Origin: Rhizophagus clarus
Taxonomy: Eukaryota; Glomeromycota; Glomeromycetes; Glomerales; Glomeraceae
DNA length: 64,000 nucleotides
Reading direction: 5' to 3'
NCBI GenBank assembly: GCA_015698045.1
Contig: BLAL01000156.1
Coordinates: 1,054,001-1,118,000, forward strand
Made by a program: the position numbers and the translations under genes. Below, one piece after another: positions 37,940-50,555 of the stretch. Position 1 is the first letter of the stretch, and the number at the start of each line of letters is the position of its first letter. The notes beneath the pieces are model-generated. The model made no database searches and had not been told where the DNA came from. It was given only the letters and a program-made list of their open reading frames with translations.

Positions 37940-37970
<31 letters not shown>

Positions 37971-38991
37971 TATTTGGTTGTATACATTTTAGGCAAATTG
38001 ATACTTTTTATTTATTTTATTTTATTTTTTCAAAAGTAAGGTTGGATCGGCAGGTGATACGTTTACATCATGTACATCTGGCTTAACATGATAAATTCAT
38101 CTTTTCTTTCGATTTCTCTGTAACTTGTGGACATTTAAACGATTACCCAATCTGTATTTTTACCGTTTAAATATTTTACTACATACAGTTTTATTACTAT
38201 TTATGCCTTTTGATTAAAAAATAATATAAAAAAAAGATTTTTTTACAGTATCATGATATTTAACATTTACTCCTTTTTATTCTCTAAAAAAGAAATTCAT
38301 AACAAAGAAAATATAACATTATAAATAATATATTTATTTATTTAATGCGATCTTATTGGCCATAAAAGTACAAGTGATGATGATCATTTTGAGGGACCCA
38401 TTAGCCCTGTTCATTTCCGGTCGGTTGTATTTTTCGGTTGGTTTGTTGTACCAATAGGATTGTTTATTTGCGGTCGCCCTAAAAACCCAAAAAAAATATT
38501 GGTCTAAAAGGTCGGTCACGTAAACAAATACAGGAAGGTCTAGCCAATCAAATTAAACCTCAACCAACCGAAAAATACAACCGACCGGAAATGAACAGGG
38601 CTATTGTGGGTATATGACTTAAGTACTAAATGATGCAAATATATCCGATTGATTATTCAAAAAAAAAAAAAAAATTTATTTTATTTAATAATAACGATTG
38701 ATTATAATAACCAAAAAAAAAAAGAAGGAATGATTTTTTATTAACAAAAGTTTTTTTTTATTTAGTATTATTATTATTATTATTCATTTTTTCACGTCAT
38801 TCTTTTTTATTATTATTATTATTATTATTACTAATCATTTTCATTTATTATTAAAAAGTATAAAAGTATAAAATTTTTTTTATCGTATGTTTAATATTGT
38901 TTTATCAGATAATGGAAGATCACAGAGAAATTTTCCTTATAAAACAAACTGTCAGTTACCTTTTCACATCGAAAAAAAATCTTTTTTTTTT
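34977..38991. other. Non-coding spacer, units a and b
   Basis: AT-rich flank with poly-A/T runs and AAATA microsatellites; the MITE at 38404-38601 lies here. Plus- and minus-strand ORFs of 60-85 codons (for example 36648-36857 and 37180-37434) are Phe/Leu-rich products of T tracts and are not conserved between units. Confidence 0.55.
38404..38601. mobile_element. MITE with 40-bp perfect inverted repeats, 198 bp
   Basis: Arms 38404-38443 and 38562-38601 are exact reverse complements over 40 bp (outer end GCCCTGTTCATTTCC). TA dinucleotides flank both sides (38402-38403 and 38602-38603), consistent with a Tc1/mariner-type duplication. It has no coding capacity; the minus-strand ORF across it is an artefact. 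The perfect arms suggest recent insertion. A diverged relative of its interior lies at about 63065-63175. Confidence 0.75.
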
Positions 38992-39008
38992 CTGCTTTGA
39001 TGAATTTT
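38992..39008 (+). promoter_or_regulatory. Shared upstream motif (B1)
   Basis: CTGCTTTGATGAATTTT, one change from the A1/A2 word, 481 bp before the B1 start. It is preceded by GTCAGTTACCTTTTCACATC, a longer context shared with B2 and B3. Confidence 0.5.
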
Positions 39009-39017
39009 TTTTTTTTT

Positions 39018-39290
39018 CTTTAAGATAGTTTTTAAATACTTCCCAATTTTTTTTTTTGTTTAAAAAAAAAAAACCTCACAATTCTCTTTACGCGATATAT
39101 ATATATTAAAAAAACTGTTATATTTTTATATTTTTTTTTCTTTTTGATTTATTTTTTTTTCTTTAAGATATACTAAAGAAGTTTTAATACTTTTTTTTTT
39201 TTAAAAAAAAATAAAAAAATCTTCCACCAATTCCTTTAAGTGATATACATATATTATAAAAAAACTGCAATATATTTTTTTTTTTGATTC
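39018..39290. repeat. Two-copy leader repeat upstream of B1
   Basis: Two ~143-bp units begin with CTTTAAGATA at 39018 and 39161 and include a T tract, an A tract, CCTTCCACCAATTCCTTT-like sequence and a GATATACATATATTA-like word. The same unit is amplified to six copies before B3. Confidence 0.75.
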
Positions 39291-39472
39291 AACAAAAACG
39301 AGCGAAGAAAAAAAATTTTTTTTTTTAAAAAAAATAAGAAAAAAGATATTTATAAATTTTTTATTTTTTAACGAATCAAAAAAAATTTTTTTTTTTAATT
39401 TAACGAACATTTAAAAAAGAAACTAACCTTCTGCACATACAAAATATAATTAATTCTTTAGAAAGAAAAAAA

Positions 39473-39959
39473 ATGGGACAACCATCATTTTCTCAACCTG
39501 TTGACTATCTCAGTCATACTCATAAATGGAACGATACTGATGTTATCTCCTCTTATAAGGAAGTTTGCAAAAAACTTGATATCTGCCAAAAAAAATTACG
39601 TGAAGAATGTGAACAAAAATTACAAAGGAAATTCGGAAAAAGTGTTACTACTGTAGGAGACATTAGCAACAGACTCAGACAAAATGAAGAAACTGCTTCA
39701 TTCGCAGAAGAAAAATGTTTAATACGTATGAAAAACGTTTTATGGAGACGTATGGGTCCTTTAGTTGGAAAAGCGAACAAACCTCAAAAGAATTTAGTAT
39801 GGTAAGTTTAAGAAAGAAAGGGGAAAAATATATTTTTTTTTTTTTTCGCAGGAACGATCCCCTTTTAAATGGTGATGTGGTACTATATTACCCTGTGTGT
39901 GACAGCCTGTTTATTTAGCCCTACCCAAAAATTTTTAAGGGACTAATTGGGAAAAAGAA

Positions 39960-40000
<41 letters not shown>

Positions 40001-40297
40001 TTAATGAAACATTTCTCTTTTTAATATTCTTCATTCGCTTTTACTATTGCCATTAGTCCTTCTCCGTATCAAAGGAAAGATATATCTTCCGAACAAAAAA
40101 ATTGTCTCATAGATGTTGATTCATCATCATATGTGCCTGTCGTACCACGGTGTAACCGTTTTCTTCGAAATCGCAGAATTCAACGTAGAATAAGATATGC
40201 AAGAGCAATCAATCCGTATTTTAATATTAGACAACTACCAAGGCAAAACACGAACAACCCCTTCGCAACCAATTTATTCGGTGGTATTAATTGGTGA
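39473..40297 (+). CDS. Family B gene 1: two-exon coiled-coil plus SSSY/NDPF protein, 189 aa
   Basis: No known family recognised. Exon 1 is 39473-39801 and exon 2 is 40057-40297. The intron (255 nt) starts GTAAGT and ends CCATTAG after a T/C-rich tract. The joined codon is TG|T (Cys110), and the frame runs to TGA. Exon 1 gives an N-terminal segment (QPSFSQPVDYL), a charged probable coiled coil (about 27-55) and a basic end. Exon 2 gives DVDSSSYVPVVPRCNR (129-144), RRIQRRIR (149-156), RQLPRQNTNNPF (168-179) and FGGINW at the C terminus. B2 and B3 keep the same structure. No signal peptide or membrane helix; the basic content suggests nucleic-acid binding or nuclear location, an inference. A closer acceptor would give a different tail (see 39852-39918). 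Confidence 0.75.
39852..39918 (+). other. Possible alternative terminal exon of B1
   Basis: A T-tract followed by CGCAG ends at 39851, 50 nt after the exon 1 donor. Splicing there restores Trp110 and reads NDPLLNGDVVLYY to a TAG at 39916, giving a 131-aa product without the SSSY module. B3 has the same site, the same exon length (67 nt) and the same stop. The NDPLLNG start resembles the NDPF..FNG end of the main module. Use of this site is unproven. Confidence 0.4.
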
Positions 40298-40395
40298 TTA
40301 TATTCGATATTTAACTCCCTTCCGATATTCGAAATCCGTAAATTTTGGCAAAATCCTGAAACTTGAAAAATTATTGGCAAATCTATTTCACCCTC

Positions 40396-40431
<36 letters not shown>

Positions 40432-43400
40432 TATTTTGTTTTTTTTTCAGTCTATATTGTACCCTCATAATCGACATTCATTATAAAGTGGCATAATCAG
40501 TTATAATTGTACTACAAAACTTTTACGGCGATCACGTACATCGATGACGATTTATTATATTCATAATTTATTCAATTTATTAATTTGGGTTGTTCTGGTT
40601 CAATTAACAGTTAACCAACAATCAAATTGTCGACAGAAACATACGCATTTTTTAATCCTTTTTTTCACGAATTAATTATTATAATTATTATTTTCTTCAC
40701 GAATAACTAATAAATAAATAGAAAGTTATAGTTTGTACAGAACGAAAAAATAAACCAAATGATTTTTTCTTAATAACATAACAAGTAAACGTTAAACATG
40801 TCAGGGAGCTTTAAGCGGTTTATTACATTCAGGTTGGCACATATCAGGCAGGTTACAGGTAAATTTTGGATAGCCCGACATATATTTGAAGCCATATGAA
40901 ATTTATTTTATTAATTTAATATGATTAAATAATTATATGGATCATTATTGTAAATAAACTTTATTGATAGAATTACAACAGAAAGAAAAATTAACATAAA
41001 ATTCTAAAGCTACAGATGTTTCTTGAGACAAGTTTTAAAGTGTATTTTCATTATAGGCTGAATTTGTAAAGAAAAACCCAAGAATTTAATTATCCGATGT
41101 TAATAGAATGCTAGTAAATATTCCTCTTAAAAATCGCGGAAATAAAGTATATCTTTGATACACAATTGAAGAGTTGTCCATATTTATACTCCAAATTTAA
41201 TGAAAGAAAATTATCTTTTTTTTCCGATATCGGCGTAACAATAAACTTTAATATGGATGTGATTTTTTTTATATAATATTATGATAAAAAAAAAAAAAAT
41301 AGGGAGTAGGTACTACCGTACAACAAAATTAATTGAAAATTTCGCTTTTAACCGTCATCGTACATATTATTATACACTGCTACAGTATGTTCTTAAATCT
41401 TCGGATTTGCAATAAAAATTACAAATAACTCTAAGAATGGTAAATTTTATTTATGGCGTTTCATTTTACTTTTTTCATTGTCATGTAACACTACTATTAA
41501 TGCACTTGACAATTGAAAAGCTGTCTATGTTTATACTCCAAATTTAATGAAAGAAAATTATCTTTTGAATAATTATGAAGCGTTACCTCCTTCTGCATAT
41601 TTCATTACTAATAAGCATAAAAAGATTCTTTTTTTGGTATAATGTACAAACATGAAAGAGAAAGTATTAATACTTTGTGATCCGCTGCAGATCACTACAC
41701 ATAGCAGATAGGCATTTAAACGGATAAGACGGTTAACATAGCTGGATTGGGCAGATTATAATTTAAGATTGGCACTAATAAATTTATATATTTTGTTGTA
41801 TTGACATGTTATTATGTAATTGAGGGTAGTCACAGGATATTTTCACAAATAAGAATTCCCTGATTTTTTATGTAAATATAACGTTAATCATTCAAGCGTC
41901 CTCGAAATCTAATTTAAGAATTTTCTTTCTTTTATGATTCATGCAAAGGAAGATGATCTTTTATTAAACTTTTTTTTTTCTTTCCGATTTTTCATCAAAG
42001 AAATCAAATTCCAATAAGGCGACTACCGATATCGATGTTGAGACATAGCTTTTTTTTTACCGTTTTTGATGGTTATTCCATTCAATAATACAATTCAACA
42101 TATTCCTCCCGCAATTAAAAGGCATAAATAACCAATATAAACTATTTATGGATATATATATGTGTGTGTAAATAATTTTTTCTATATACCAATAATAAAA
42201 ACAATATTTATTATATAATAATGTTTATATTGCTTATATAAACATTACATGAAGAGATAAGATTATCTTTCAATAAACAATTTTTTTTTTTTTTTTTTTT
42301 TTTGTTATAGAAAAATATTAAACATTTATTTTTTTTCATATATAATGTATTTATTTTTCATATATAATGTTGTACAGTATATATTAATATATCATACATT
42401 TTTTTATTACTTTTACATTATATATTAAGTTTTTTGTTTCAACCAAAGATAAGGCTATCGCACAATCATTTAGATACTACTTTTAATGGCAGATAGGGAT
42501 ATCGGCCGCATGGGCAAAAAAAAAAAAAAAAAAAAAATATAAATATATATAATAAAAATTGGTCCGTGCGCTGTTTCAAAAAAAAATTTTTATATATTAT
42601 ATATAATATATTTATATACTTATAAAAAAAAAATTTTTTTTTTAAATATAATATTGCTTTTTAACGGAAACGAATAATAATAATAACAAATAAATAATAA
42701 ATAATAATAAATGTATGCGACACAAAAAAAAAAAAAAAAAATTGAACGAATAAATGGGAATAAAAAAATATGGGGTTGTTATTATACTAATAAGAAATTC
42801 CGATACTTGATCACCTAAATTTTATCCGACGGATTTACTTTCTTATTCGAGTTAATGATACACATGACATGTAACGAGAATTTTTTCTTATTTCTTTCTT
42901 TGATACGTTTCCTCTAATAAGTTAACAATATAATTATTGTACACTGACTGTGGCTATATCATAATTTGATACCTATTATATTATTGGAAAAATATTATTA
43001 TTTTGCCTTTTTAGTCGAGTCTACTTTAGGTTTGCTTTTACAACTATTATTGATTGTTATTAAGCTCTTTCTTTTTTCAGCATTTTTCCCAAAGAAATTA
43101 AAATTCGATTGGCGATCACCGAAATCGGTATTGAGAAAAAGTGATCTTTTTTTTTTCTACCGTTTTGATGATCGTTACGCATTTAAAAATTAAAAAGGAG
43201 CATAGGATTTACAAAAAATATAATATAATAAAATAAAAAATAATAATAATAAATAAAATGTAATAATTATCTATTAAAAAAAAAAAAGGGGGAAATTATC
43301 TACTATAAAACCCCCAAAACAATAATGATGATCAAATATATAAATAATTAGTATAACAATTTTTTTTTTTATACAGTCGTTGTCTTACACATTATCCGAA

Positions 43401-43845
43401 TAACTTTCTTTTTGACATTATGACAAAATAAATATGATGATATATAATGATTATGACAACTTTATTCTGATATAAAAAAAAAATTTTTTATCATAAATAT
43501 TTAATTTATATATACGCTTTTTTATTTTCTAAAAATAAATACAAAGACAAATACAAAGAAAAGAACAATTACTTACATGATCGATATCGATTTGATCTGC
43601 ATTAAATATTTTTTTTTTTTTTTTTTTTTTTTTGTTTGTCAACCGCATTCAATATAAATTAATTACATCTTTCCAAAAATATTATAAATTAGCTTGACGT
43701 TTTTTACTCTATTTTTAAAATGTATAATAAATTTTAAAATAACTTTTTTTTTTTTCTTTGTAGAAAACAACAATGGATAATCAGGCGTATAAAAACCTTG
43801 GCAGTCATCCTTCTGAAATCGAAAAAAAAAAATCTCTTTTTTTTT
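40298..43845. other. Non-coding spacer between B1 and B2
   Basis: No gene. The B1 3' flank contains a TA microsatellite (40400-40430) followed by a T tract and CAG at about 40450; B3 has the same arrangement and B2 lacks it. The remainder is unit c spacer with poly-T runs and a short AAT repeat. Confidence 0.5.
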
Positions 43846-43863
43846 CTGCTTTGACGAAATTTT
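43846..43863 (+). promoter_or_regulatory. Shared upstream motif (B2)
   Basis: CTGCTTTGACGAAATTTT, one extra A relative to A1, 460 bp before the B2 start. The preceding CAGTCATCC..AAATCGAAAAAA context matches B1 and B3. Confidence 0.5.
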
Positions 43864-44305
43864 GTTTATTTTTTTTTTTTTGAAGGTAAGGTACTATATA
43901 CTTCTCCAAACTTTTTTATTTTTTTTTTTTTTTTAAAAAAAAACCTTTCCCCGGTTCCTTTTTACGATGACATTATTTTTTTGACTCAACAGAAAAACGT
44001 TCGGTTCTTTTCTTTTTAATAAGAAATCAATTTTTTTTTTTTTTTTGTGAATCAAAAAAAAAAAAACTTCTTGGCGATTCCTTTTACATGATTTAAAAAT
44101 AAACTACAATATTTCTTTAAAAACGTTTGGTTCTTTTTTTTTAAAAAAAAAAAAAATTTTTTTTTTTTAATAAGAAAAAAGGTAATTTTATAAATTTTTT
44201 TTTGTGAATCAATAAATTTTTTTTTTTTTATTTAACGAACATTTAAAAAAAACTAACCTTCTTGCACATACAAAATATAATTAATTCTTTAGAAAGAAAA
44301 AAAGA

Positions 44306-45163
44306 ATGGAACAACCAACATTTTCTCAATCTGCTGATTATCTCAGCCAAACTGATAAATTGTCCGATACTGATGTTATCTCCTCTTATAGGAAAGTTTG
44401 CAAAAAACTTGATATCTGTCAAAAAAAATTACAAAGAAAACTCAAAAAAAGTTCTTCACATTCCAATCAACTCTCTCAAAAAGTTGTCCAACGACCACAA
44501 CAATCTCAATGTGGAGGAATTAATAATGTTTCCATGATAGGGGACATTAATGACCAACTCGGACAAAAGGAAGAAACTGCTTTATTATACGCAGAAGAAA
44601 AACGTTTAATACGTATGAAGAACATTTTATGGAGACGTATGTGTCCATCAATTGGAAAAGCGAACAAACTTGTTTCTCAAAAGAATTTAGTATGGTAAGT
44701 TTTAAGTGAGAAGGGAAAGAAATTCTTTTTTTTTTTTTTTTTGAGAGAACGATCTTCTTAAAATGGTGAAGTGGTACTACATTACTTGTGTGTGACAGCC
44801 TGTTTATTTAGCCCCACGCCAAAAATTAAGGGACTAATTGGAAAAAAAGAGAGATTATTTTTTTTAATGAATTATTTCTCTTTTTAATATTCTTCATTCT
44901 CTTTTACTATTTCCATTAGTCATTCTCCGCATCAGAGGAAAAATATATCTTCCGAACAAAAAAATTGTCCCATAGATGTTGATTCATCATCATATGTGCC
45001 TGTCGTACCACGATGTAACCGTCTTCTTCAAAATCGCAGAATTCAACGTAGAATAAGACACGAAAGAGCAATTAATCCGTATTTGAACTATTTTAGACAA
45101 CTACCAAGTCAAGTCACAAACGACCCCTTCGCAAACCAAATATTCAATGGTATTAATTGGTGA
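44306..45163 (+). CDS. Family B gene 2: two-exon coiled-coil plus SSSY/NDPF protein, 210 aa
   Basis: Exon 1 is 44306-44694 and exon 2 is 44920-45163. The 225-nt intron has a GTAAGT donor and CCATTAG acceptor, and the junction codon TG|T is Cys130. Compared with B1 and B3, exon 1 lacks the LREECEQ segment and has an extra Ser/Gln-rich stretch (about residues 49-75), both without breaking frame. Exon 2 keeps DVDSSSYVPVVPRCNR, RRIQRRIR, then FRQLPSQVTNDPF and ANQIFNGINW. That end is closer to B0 and to family A than to B1/B3. The alternative acceptor of B1/B3 is degraded here: TTTGAGAG would join TG to A and stop at once. Function unknown. Confidence 0.75.
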
Positions 45164-48100
45164 TTTTATTCGATATTTAACTCCCTCCGATATTCGAAAT
45201 CCGTAAATTTTGGCAAAAGTCTGAAACTCGATATTGTTGGCACCCTCATAATCGACATACATTTATAAAGCGGCTTTATAATTTGTATTACAAAAACTTT
45301 ACGACGATCACGTAATGTTCAATGACGATTTATTATTTATTCTATTTCAAATTTATTTATTCGGTTTTTGGTCAAAGATAAAAATATAAGAAAATTTTAT
45401 TCTTCGGATTATTTGGTTTAATTAACAGCTAACCAACTATTAAATTGTCGAAATTATATATGTATTTTTTAATCCTTTTTCAGCGAAAAAATTTTTATTA
45501 TTTTCCCCCCTCCCTCACGAAAACTAATAAATAAATAAAAAAAAAGTTTATGAAAACTTGTCTTAATTCTTGAACATATTCACATACATTTATTAAAAAT
45601 GAAATAATAAAAGAAAATGGAACAAAGTGATTTTACGCCATGTCTACATATCATGCATTACATATCATGCATTATACACATGCATGTGAACCAATTAAAA
45701 AAAAAATCATAGTTACCATCATCATTTTAAATATTCCATAATTTTTCTAACCAAGATGAAGTGTAACAACGATTCTTATTTTATGGAGACCTAATCTATC
45801 TCATTATCACGTTTATATTCATACATACAACATAAAACTGTGTTCAACCACGATAAATAAACCTGTAAATTTAACCTTATTTGATACAATAATTTGGGCG
45901 TTATTTTCATGTGGCTCATAATTTGTTCCTATCCGGAAATAACTGAAACCTTTCTTATCGTTCAGTGAAATAAAAGGGAAAAAGTATAGTTTTCATTTGC
46001 AAATAATTCTTAAAAATAGATTTTTTTTTTTCGTTTTAATTTATTTATATTATATAATACATCGCTAGTTAAGTACAAATAAAAAAATATATATATATAT
46101 ATTTTTTAAAAGTTAGATTTAATTAGTTGTTTCAATGGCTTATTTTTATTATTATTTTATTATTAATACTTTTTTAAAATTAAATGTCACCTTGTTTATT
46201 TACTGTATTATATATTTTTTTTTTAAAAAAAATGCGCTTGCATGAAAAGAATTTTAGATTAACACACATTATTTTTGTATGTTTGTCTATTCAAGGGACA
46301 TGGCATGGTTTAAAGTTTAATTTTATTTTTTTTTTTTTTTGCCAAGAAGTTACTCGATTATATTGTTGCTATACTTTGTTTTTACAATAAATATATTTAA
46401 TAATAATGATAATAACGATAATAACCTAACTTATTCTTCATTCTCATTATTCAATAAATAAATAAATAAATAATAAATAAATAAAGAACAAAAAATCGGA
46501 CCAATATTATATACTGATATATTTTCATTGTTTCGTCATCCCTATGTGGATATGGATTACTGTTACACAATTTCAGCCTAATGTGGCTTATCAAAAACCT
46601 GTGATTGGATGACGTAGTTAAAAAATATTTATTCAAAACTAATATCCTCCAATTATGAAGGTAATCAAAATATTTTAAAGTAGAATATTGTATGATTGTA
46701 AACCATACCTTTTACAATCGACAGAAAAAGAGGACAATATCCGAAATTCCGAGTTTCAGAATATAATTCGTAAATAAATAAACAATAAAATGGCGAGTAC
46801 AAAAATAATATCAACGAAAAAGAATTAAATTCGAGGGAACAGTCCTTTTTGAGCAAGTACTGTACTACAAAAACTAATTGAAAAAATTTCGCTTTTAGCC
46901 GTTATCGTACATGTTGTTACATAATTGTGTTCTTAACTCTTTGGATTTATGATTTAATACTTTTTTGGTATATATTTTTGTATTTAAAAACTTTGATCCG
47001 CTGCAGATCACAACACATAGCAGATACATTACGGATTTAAACGGATAAGACGGTTAACATGACAGATTGACGTTAACCATTCAAGTGAACCCGAATATCT
47101 TTCAGTACAATTCGAGAATTTTACATAATATTATGATTTTAGACCCTTGTTTACAACTATTTATTTTTATTTTCATTTTTGTTATTTACCATTTTTTTTT
47201 TTCTTTTGTTTATCAAAGTGTTTTTTTTTTCAGATTTTATTACTAAAGAAATCGCATTTTTACCGTTTTTGATGGTTATTTCATTTAATAATACAATTCA
47301 AAACATTTCTCTCGCATTTAAAATTAAAAGGCATATGTAAAATGGAAGCTTGTAATATTTATGGGTAAATAGGTTTTCTAGATACCGATAATAAAGAAAA
47401 GATTATATAAGAATGTAGTTTTTTACGTAATATATTACGTGAATGAATAGATAAGATTATCTTTTAATAAATAATGAAATAATGAATTTAGGTTACAGAA
47501 AGAAAATTTTTTTTTTTTTTTTGAAAGTTTAGATTATAGAAAAAATATAAAATATTAAATTATGATTCATGTTGTACAGTATATATTAATATATCATGTA
47601 ATTTTTTATTACTTTATTTGCTTTATATAATAAGTTTTTTTCAGCCACAAAGAAAAGACTATCGTACAATCTTTTAATGAGTAGGGATATCGGTCACGTG
47701 AAAAAAAAAAAAAAAATACAATAAAAAAAATTTGGACCAAAAAAAAAAAAAATTATGTATATAAAGCCACAATAAAAAAAAAAAATTTTTTTTTTAATGT
47801 ATTTTTTTTTTTTTTTTTACAAATAATAATAATAATAATAATATAATAATAATAATAAAAATAATGATATAATAATAACAATAATAATAATATTTATGCA
47901 ACACAAAAAATTTTATCCCACGACTATATAATATATATATCGGATTTATTATGTAATAGAATTAAATAAGTAATTTGTGGCGGTTCATGTGACATTTAAC
48001 AAATTCATTTTCCGCGGAAAATAAAAAAAATCATCATACTATTCAAAATATGCGGGAATTTTACACAATTGACACATGACACACAGACAGACACACATGA

Positions 48101-49437
48101 ACGTTACCATTCAGAAATTTATTTTTTTCACAAGTTTCTTTTTTCTTTTTGGCTTTTCGGTCAAAATAAGTTAACAATATAATCAATCAAACACTGCGGC
48201 TGTAATTATTACTATTTGAAAAAAAAAAACGATCATAAGAACTATTTGTTGATTGTTGATTTTTTTTTTCAGGATTTTTGCCATAAAGAAATTAGGTAAG
48301 ATAGTCGTAAAAAGACGCATATATACATATATATATATATATATATAATTTATTATATAATAATATTTGTATTATATTATATTAAAAGATTTACTAATTT
48401 TTTTTTTTTTTTTAAGTTCATGGCTTCATGCATATGTAATTAAGAATGAAGCCATGCGGTATTATGATACAATAGGATTTAAGCTACTGTAGAAAATAAA
48501 AAAAAAAATTTTCCCCCAAAAAAATTTTGACGTATCTAAAAAGCCACTGAACCCGTGCGTTTAAAATAAAAAAGAAAAAAAAAAATAAAATAATAAATAA
48601 ATAATAAATAAACAAACAAATAATATCGAAAAAAAAGAAGGAAATCTAAACAACAACAACTGTTTATCAACTCCCAAAACAATAATAATTACTTATCAAC
48701 TATAAAAAAAAAAAAAAAAAAAAAAAAATTTCTTAAAAAAAAATTTTCTTATTTTTTTACTTATCAACGAAAGGAAAATTATTTTATTCTTTTTTTACCT
48801 ATTTTTTTAAAAGTAAGGTTAGATTGGCAAGTGTTACGTTTACATCATTTATGAACATCTGATAAATTCGTTTTCTTTTCGATTTCTCTTTAAATATACC
48901 GTGTAACTTGCGGACATTTAAATGATTACCAAATCTGTATTTACCGTTTTAATACATATAGCTTTTATTACTATTATGCCTTTTATTTAAAAATATAAAA
49001 AAAATTTTTTTTACAGTATCATGATACTTAACATTTACTCCTTTTTTATTCTCTAAAAAAGAAATACATGACAACGAAAAATACAACAGGGCATTTGGAT
49101 TTACTTACTTTAATTGTAATGATGTGAACTTGATTTACTTTAATCGTAAAAATTGAAAAAAATTTGTTTTATTTATATAACCGATTGATTATTCAAAAAA
49201 AAAAAAAAAATTATTTTATAAAGTTGATATTTACAGCTACTAGTTACACGAAGTCAATCGTCACATCCACATAAAAAAAAACGTTGAATATATATATATT
49301 GTATTTTTTTTTTCTAGAAATGAAAGTAATATTAAAACACACGATATTACCAGATCAATAGCAGATCAGAGAAATTTCCTTATAAAAATGACCTTGTCAG
49401 TTAGCCTTTTCAAATCGAACAAAAATCTTTTTTTTTT
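45164..49437. other. Non-coding spacer, end of unit c and most of unit d
   Basis: AT-rich flank with poly-A/T and AAT-type microsatellites (47820-47895) and an 11-bp inverted repeat (48419-48456). ORFs at 46184-46390, 46451-46636 and 46665-46856 are low complexity and not conserved in unit b. No gene called. Confidence 0.55.
48419..48456. repeat. Inverted repeat CATGGCTTCAT / ATGAAGCCATG
   Basis: Perfect 11-bp arms (48419-48429 and 48446-48456) with a 16-nt loop, following a poly-T run. No counterpart was seen at the same place in unit b. Confidence 0.6.
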
Positions 49438-49454
49438 CTGCTTTGACGATTTTT
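49438..49454 (+). promoter_or_regulatory. Shared upstream motif (B3)
   Basis: CTGCTTTGACGATTTTT, preceded by GTCAGTTAGCCTTTTCAAAT. It lies 1118 bp before the B3 start, displaced by the leader repeat expansion. Confidence 0.5.
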
Positions 49455-49482
49455 TATTTTTATTTTTATTTTTATTTTTTTT

Positions 49483-50420
49483 CTTTAAGATATACTAAAG
49501 AAATTTTTAATACATCTCTTTTTTTTTTTTGTTTTAAAAAAAAAAACCTTCCACCAATTCCTTTTACATGATATACGTATATTAAAAAAAACTGCTATAT
49601 TTTTTTTTGATACGAATTTTTTTTTTTTTTATTTTTTATTTTTTTTTTTTCTTTAAGATATACTAAAGAAGTTTTTAATACTTCTCTTTTTTTTTGTTTA
49701 AAAAAAAAAACCTTCCGCCAATTCCTTTTACGTGATATACATATATTAATAAAAACTGCAATATTTTTTTTTTTGATTCGAATTTTTTTTTTTTTATTTT
49801 TTATTTTTATTTTTTTTTCTTTAAGATATACTAAAGAAGTTTTTAATACTTCTTTTTTTTTTTGTTTAAAAAAAACCTTCCACCAATTCCTTTTACATGA
49901 TATACGTATATTAAAAAAAACTGCTATATTTTCTTTTGATTCGAATTTTTTTTTTTTTTTTATTTTTTTTTTTCTTTAAGATATACTAAAGAAGTTTTTA
50001 ATACTTCTTTTTTTTTTTTGTTTAAAAAAAAACCTTCCCCCAATTCCTTTTACGTGATATACGTATATTAAAAAAAAACTGCTATATTTTTTTTTGATTC
50101 GAAATTTTTTTTTTTTTATTTTTTTTTTTCTTTAAGATATACTAAAGAAGTTTTTAATACTTCTCTTTTTTTTTGTTTAAAAAAAACCTTCCCCCAATTC
50201 CTTTTACGTGATATACGTATATTAAAAAAAACTGCTATATTTTTTTTTGATTCGAAATTTTTTTTTTTTATTTTTTATTTTTTTTTTTTCTTTAAGATAT
50301 ACTAAAGAAGTTTTTAATACTTCTCTTTTTTTTTGTTTAAAAAAAAAAAAACCTTCCATAATTCCTTTTACATGATATACGTATATTAAAAAAAACTGTA
50401 ATTATTGTAATATTTTTCAA
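49483..50420. repeat. Six-copy ~155-168 bp tandem repeat upstream of B3
   Basis: Units begin with CTTTAAGATATACTAAAGAA at 49483, 49651, 49819, 49974, 50130 and 50290 (spacing 168, 168, 155, 156, 160). Each has TTTTTAATACTTCT, a T tract, TTTAAAAAAA, CCTTCC..AATTCCTTTTAC, a TGATATACGTATATTA word and an ACTGCTATATTTT stretch. B1 has two copies and B2 about two degenerate ones. Confidence 0.92.
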
Positions 50421-50555
50421 CAAAAACGAGCGAAGAAAAAAATTTTTTTTTTTTAGCGAATCAAAAAAAAATTTTTTTTTTTAATTTAACGAACATTTAG
50501 AAAAGAAACTAACCTTCTTGCGCATACAAATATAATTCTTTAGAAAGAAAAATAA

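Larger units (their letters stand above)
36170..40900. repeat. Family B array, unit b
   Basis: Marked by CGCTTTTAGCCGTCATCGTA at about 36446. It shares the sub-variant AGCCGT..TGTTACATAAT with unit d rather than with unit a. It carries gene B1. Unit boundaries are approximate. Confidence 0.7.
41227..46460. repeat. Family B array, unit c
   Basis: Closest to unit a across AGGGAGTAGGTACTACCGTA, CGCTTTTAACCGTCATCGTA and the long 3' flank after the gene. It carries B2. A ~60-bp piece (41160-41220) repeats 41505-41570 just before the unit. Confidence 0.75.

Noticed and set aside
39553-39780. Minus-strand ORFs opposite family B exon 1 (also 50669-50863)
   Set aside because: Shadows of the coding strand; they recur only because exon 1 is conserved.
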